DNA of 5,748 nt from Deltaproteobacteria bacterium (GTDB lineage Bacteria; Desulfobacterota; Desulfobacteria; Desulfobacterales; JAFDHS01): assembly GCA_019308655.1 (NCBI GenBank), contig JAFDHS010000071.1, forward strand, positions 1-5,748, written 5' to 3'. The position numbers and the translations under genes were made by a program. Positions 3,552 through 5,748 of the stretch are shown here, piece by piece (position 1 is the first letter of the stretch; each line of letters starts with the position of its first letter). The notes below the pieces were generated by a model. That model was not told the origin of the DNA. It did no database searches and was given only the letters and a program-made list of their open reading frames with translations.

Positions 3552-5748
3552 TCAGGCATTTATATGTTTCTTAACAGGAGGTTTAACCCGGAAAAAGAGA
3601 GCATAAAGTGCTGGAACATAGTTAAGTGTAAATAAACTGCCTATCCCCAGACCGAAGAACATGACGCATGCCATGCCGTAAAAGAGCGGGTCGTGGTAGA
3701 TAATCAGCGGTGAGAATCCAAGCATGGTTGTTGAAACCGAGAGCAGTATCGGTCTGAACCGGCTGATGGCCGAATTGACCACCGCATCATAGTCCGTCAG
3801 TCCGTTGCGCCTGTTCTCTTCGATTTTGTCGATCATTACGATACCGTTGTTTACGATTGATCCGGCCAGAGCTAAAAGTCCGAGGATGACCATAAATCCG
3901 AAGTCTGCCTGCATAACAGCCAGGCCGACTACGGTTCCGACAAGGACAAGGGGCATTGTAAGCATAATAATACCTGCCCGCCTGAAGGAGTTGAACTGCC
4001 ATACCAGTAAGAATATCATGCCGCCGAGGCATGCCGGCATCCATTTGGCCAATTTCTTTTGGGCTTTGGCAGAGTCCTCCAGTTCGCCCCCGATTTCCCA
4101 ATAGTGGTTTTTAGGAAACTCCATCTTGTCAAGTGTCGGCCTGAGTTTGTCAAAAAGTTCGGAAGCCTTGAGTACCTGGCTCTTGGCGCTGACCGTTATG
4201 GTGCGCTCCTGATTGTAGCGAACAATGCGGTTCAGTTCTCCTATGCCGTATATGTCGGCAACCTGATTGAGGGGAACGCTGGTTTTGCCGGATGGCGAAT
4301 AGATGCCAAGGGTCGGCAGGTTGGACACGGAATTCCGTTCAGTCTTAATGCCGCGCCCAACGATCGGGATTTCGACATTACCCGGGTAATAATCGGTTAC
4401 GGTCGTACCGTCAATAAAGTAGGCAATGGAATCGGCCACATTCTGTGATGTCACTCCGGCACGGCGGGCACGTTGTTGATCAACCTCGATCATGGTTGTA
4501 AACACCCGGTTGTTCCAATCCTGTTTGATATCTATGGTGCCGGGTATTTTTCTAAGCCCTGCCATTAATTGTTCGGCTTGCTGCCAAAGTACTTCCGTAT
4601 CAGGACCACTGAGTCGGATTTCCACCAGTCCGGTTTCACTGGCTCCCAGCCACATGGCCATGACCCTTCCGCGAACATTGGGAAAGTTATTCAGCAGATA
4701 TTGACGCGAGCGCCGGACAAGTTCAGGTACCTGCTTGCTTGTTTGTGTATTGACGATTACAAACGCATTGTTCGGATCAGGATCTACCGGTGCCAGTGAA
4801 AGAAAAAAACGGGGTCCGCCGTTTCCTACATAGGCAATTGTTCCGGTGATTTCCGGGTTTTCCTTTTTGTCCTGCAGCCAGACGTTAAACTCCCGCACCG
4901 TCCTGTCGGTCTCCTCGATACGGGTCCCGGCAGGGAGGTCGAGATAGATCAGATACTGGTTTCGATCCCCGCTTGGAAAAAAGGCTTGGGGTAAAAAAGT
5001 AAACCCATATGCTGCAACAGCAAATGCAGTGCCCGCCAGGACCACTACAAGTAAAGGCTTGCGCAGAGACATTTCCAGAATTTTACCATAGATCCGATAA
5101 AATTTGCCCTGATACGGATCAGTCTCTTTGTTCTTGTTGCTGCCGGCAACCGGCTTAACCTTCATAAACCAGTAGCACATGCTGGTGGAGGAAAACATGG
5201 ACAAGAACCATGATCCCATGAGCAAAATAATCATGACGGATCCCAGAGATGCGGTATAGTCACCCGTTGATCCGACTTGAAGGAGAATGGGTCCAAAGGC
5301 AAAAATAGTTGTGAGCGTACTGGTCAGCAACGGAAGTGCAAGCGACCCTCCTGTTTTTAAAACTGCATCCTTGCGATTTATTCCACTTTCCAGGTTCACC
5401 TTGATATCATCGGCCACGACAATGGCGTTATCCACAAACATGCCCAATGCGATAATCATCGTAGCCAGTGACATGCGTTGCATCTCTATATTGAACACAC
5501 TCATCATCACAATGCCGAAGAGCATCACAAGGGGAATGAATGAGCCGACAATCAAACCGGTCCTGAACCCAAGCAGCAGCATGACCATTAGCAGCACAAT
5601 GCCTACACTCTGGATCACATTGACCACCATCCCCTTGACGGATTTGCGGATAAGATCGGGCTGAAATGTGGCAAAATCGAGTTTATAGCCCCAGGGAAGG
5701 GACGCCTCTATTTCTTTTACATTTTTTTTCAACCGGTTCCCAAATTCG
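3552..5748 (-). CDS. RND efflux permease (AcrB/HAE1-like), 5' end beyond window
   Basis: About 731 C-terminal residues are visible. The frame is open to the right edge, and the TTG at 5732 is an internal leucine (EFGNRLKKNV...), not a start. By comparison with AcrB (about 1050 residues), TM1 and the first periplasmic half, roughly 310 residues, are missing. Numbering from the TTG at 5732, TM2 is at about 34-55, TM3-TM6 at about 60-190, the second periplasmic loop at about 250-560, and TM8-TM12 at about 565-715. Family motifs include FVDNAIVVADDI (99-110), the post-TM1-like strand FLPQAFFPSGDRNQY (246-260), GSIVNNGIVMIDKI (624-637) and RFRPILLS (658-665). Of AcrB's proton-relay residues, D407 is kept (D101) and R971 is kept (R660); D408 is replaced by Asn (N102) and K940 by Asn (N628), a variant seen in many RND pumps. 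It exports substrate using the proton or another ion gradient together with the adjacent outer-membrane factor and an adaptor presumably encoded upstream. Substrate unknown. Confidence 0.93.
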   Translation of the reverse strand, partial: EFGNRLKKNVKEIEASLPWGYKLDFATFQPDLIRKSVKGMVVNVIQSVGIVLLMVMLLLGFRTGLIVGSFIPLVMLFGIVMMSVFNIEMQRMSLATMIIALGMFVDNAIVVADDIKVNLESGINRKDAVLKTGGSLALPLLTSTLTTIFAFGPILLQVGSTGDYTASLGSVMIILLMGSWFLSMFSSTSMCYWFMKVKPVAGSNKNKETDPYQGKFYRIYGKILEMSLRKPLLVVVLAGTAFAVAAYGFTFLPQAFFPSGDRNQYLIYLDLPAGTRIEETDRTVREFNVWLQDKKENPEITGTIAYVGNGGPRFFLSLAPVDPDPNNAFVIVNTQTSKQVPELVRRSRQYLLNNFPNVRGRVMAMWLGASETGLVEIRLSGPDTEVLWQQAEQLMAGLRKIPGTIDIKQDWNNRVFTTMIEVDQQRARRAGVTSQNVADSIAYFIDGTTVTDYYPGNVEIPIVGRGIKTERNSVSNLPTLGIYSPSGKTSVPLNQVADIYGIGELNRIVRYNQERTITVSAKSQVLKASELFDKLRPTLDKMEFPKNHYWEIGGELEDSAKAQKKLAKWMPACLGGMIFLLVWQFNSFRRAGIIMLTMPLVLVGTVVGLAVMQADFGFMVILGLLALAGSIVNNGIVMIDKIEENRRNGLTDYDAVVNSAISRFRPILLSVSTTMLGFSPLIIYHDPLFYGMACVMFFGLGIGSLFTLNYVPALYALFFRVKPPVKKHINA

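Overview
The window comes from a Gram-negative bacterium: it encodes an outer-membrane beta-barrel protein, an RND inner-membrane pump and its outer-membrane channel lipoprotein. Moderate GC in the genes, AT-rich intergenic DNA, a well-formed sigma-54 promoter and the style of the K+ channel fit a sulfate-reducer-like deltaproteobacterium (Desulfobacterota). That placement is an inference from general appearance, not from a marker gene.

Layout, left to right. Bases 1-692 (minus strand) hold the first 230 codons of a MipA/OmpV-family outer-membrane protein, cut off by the left edge. Bases 693-1164 are a 472-bp AT-rich divergent control region. It contains, for the minus-strand gene, a sigma-54 promoter (781-796) with a helically phased array of TAATTGT half-sites about 150-175 bp upstream of its predicted start. 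For the plus-strand gene it contains a sigma-70-type promoter (1043-1071) whose -35 box abuts a perfect inverted repeat. Bases 1165-1824 (plus strand) encode a six-segment K+ channel that starts at TTG. Ten bases further on, the minus-strand efflux genes end: an OprM/NodT-type outer-membrane factor lipoprotein (1835-3478), preceded in transcription order by an RND permease (3552 to beyond 5748) whose N-terminal third lies outside the window.

The permease and outer-membrane factor lie in tandem 73 bp apart and should form two parts of one tripartite exporter. The periplasmic adaptor is not in the window and would be expected upstream of the permease, beyond 5748. The K+ channel is transcribed against this operon and has its own promoter, so it is not part of it. 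The MipA-like protein and the channel share a divergent control region and may respond to related envelope or ionic stress, but the sequence does not prove co-regulation.

The coding genes belong to familiar families. The least ordinary part is the control region, in particular the regular repeat array paired with a sigma-54 promoter.
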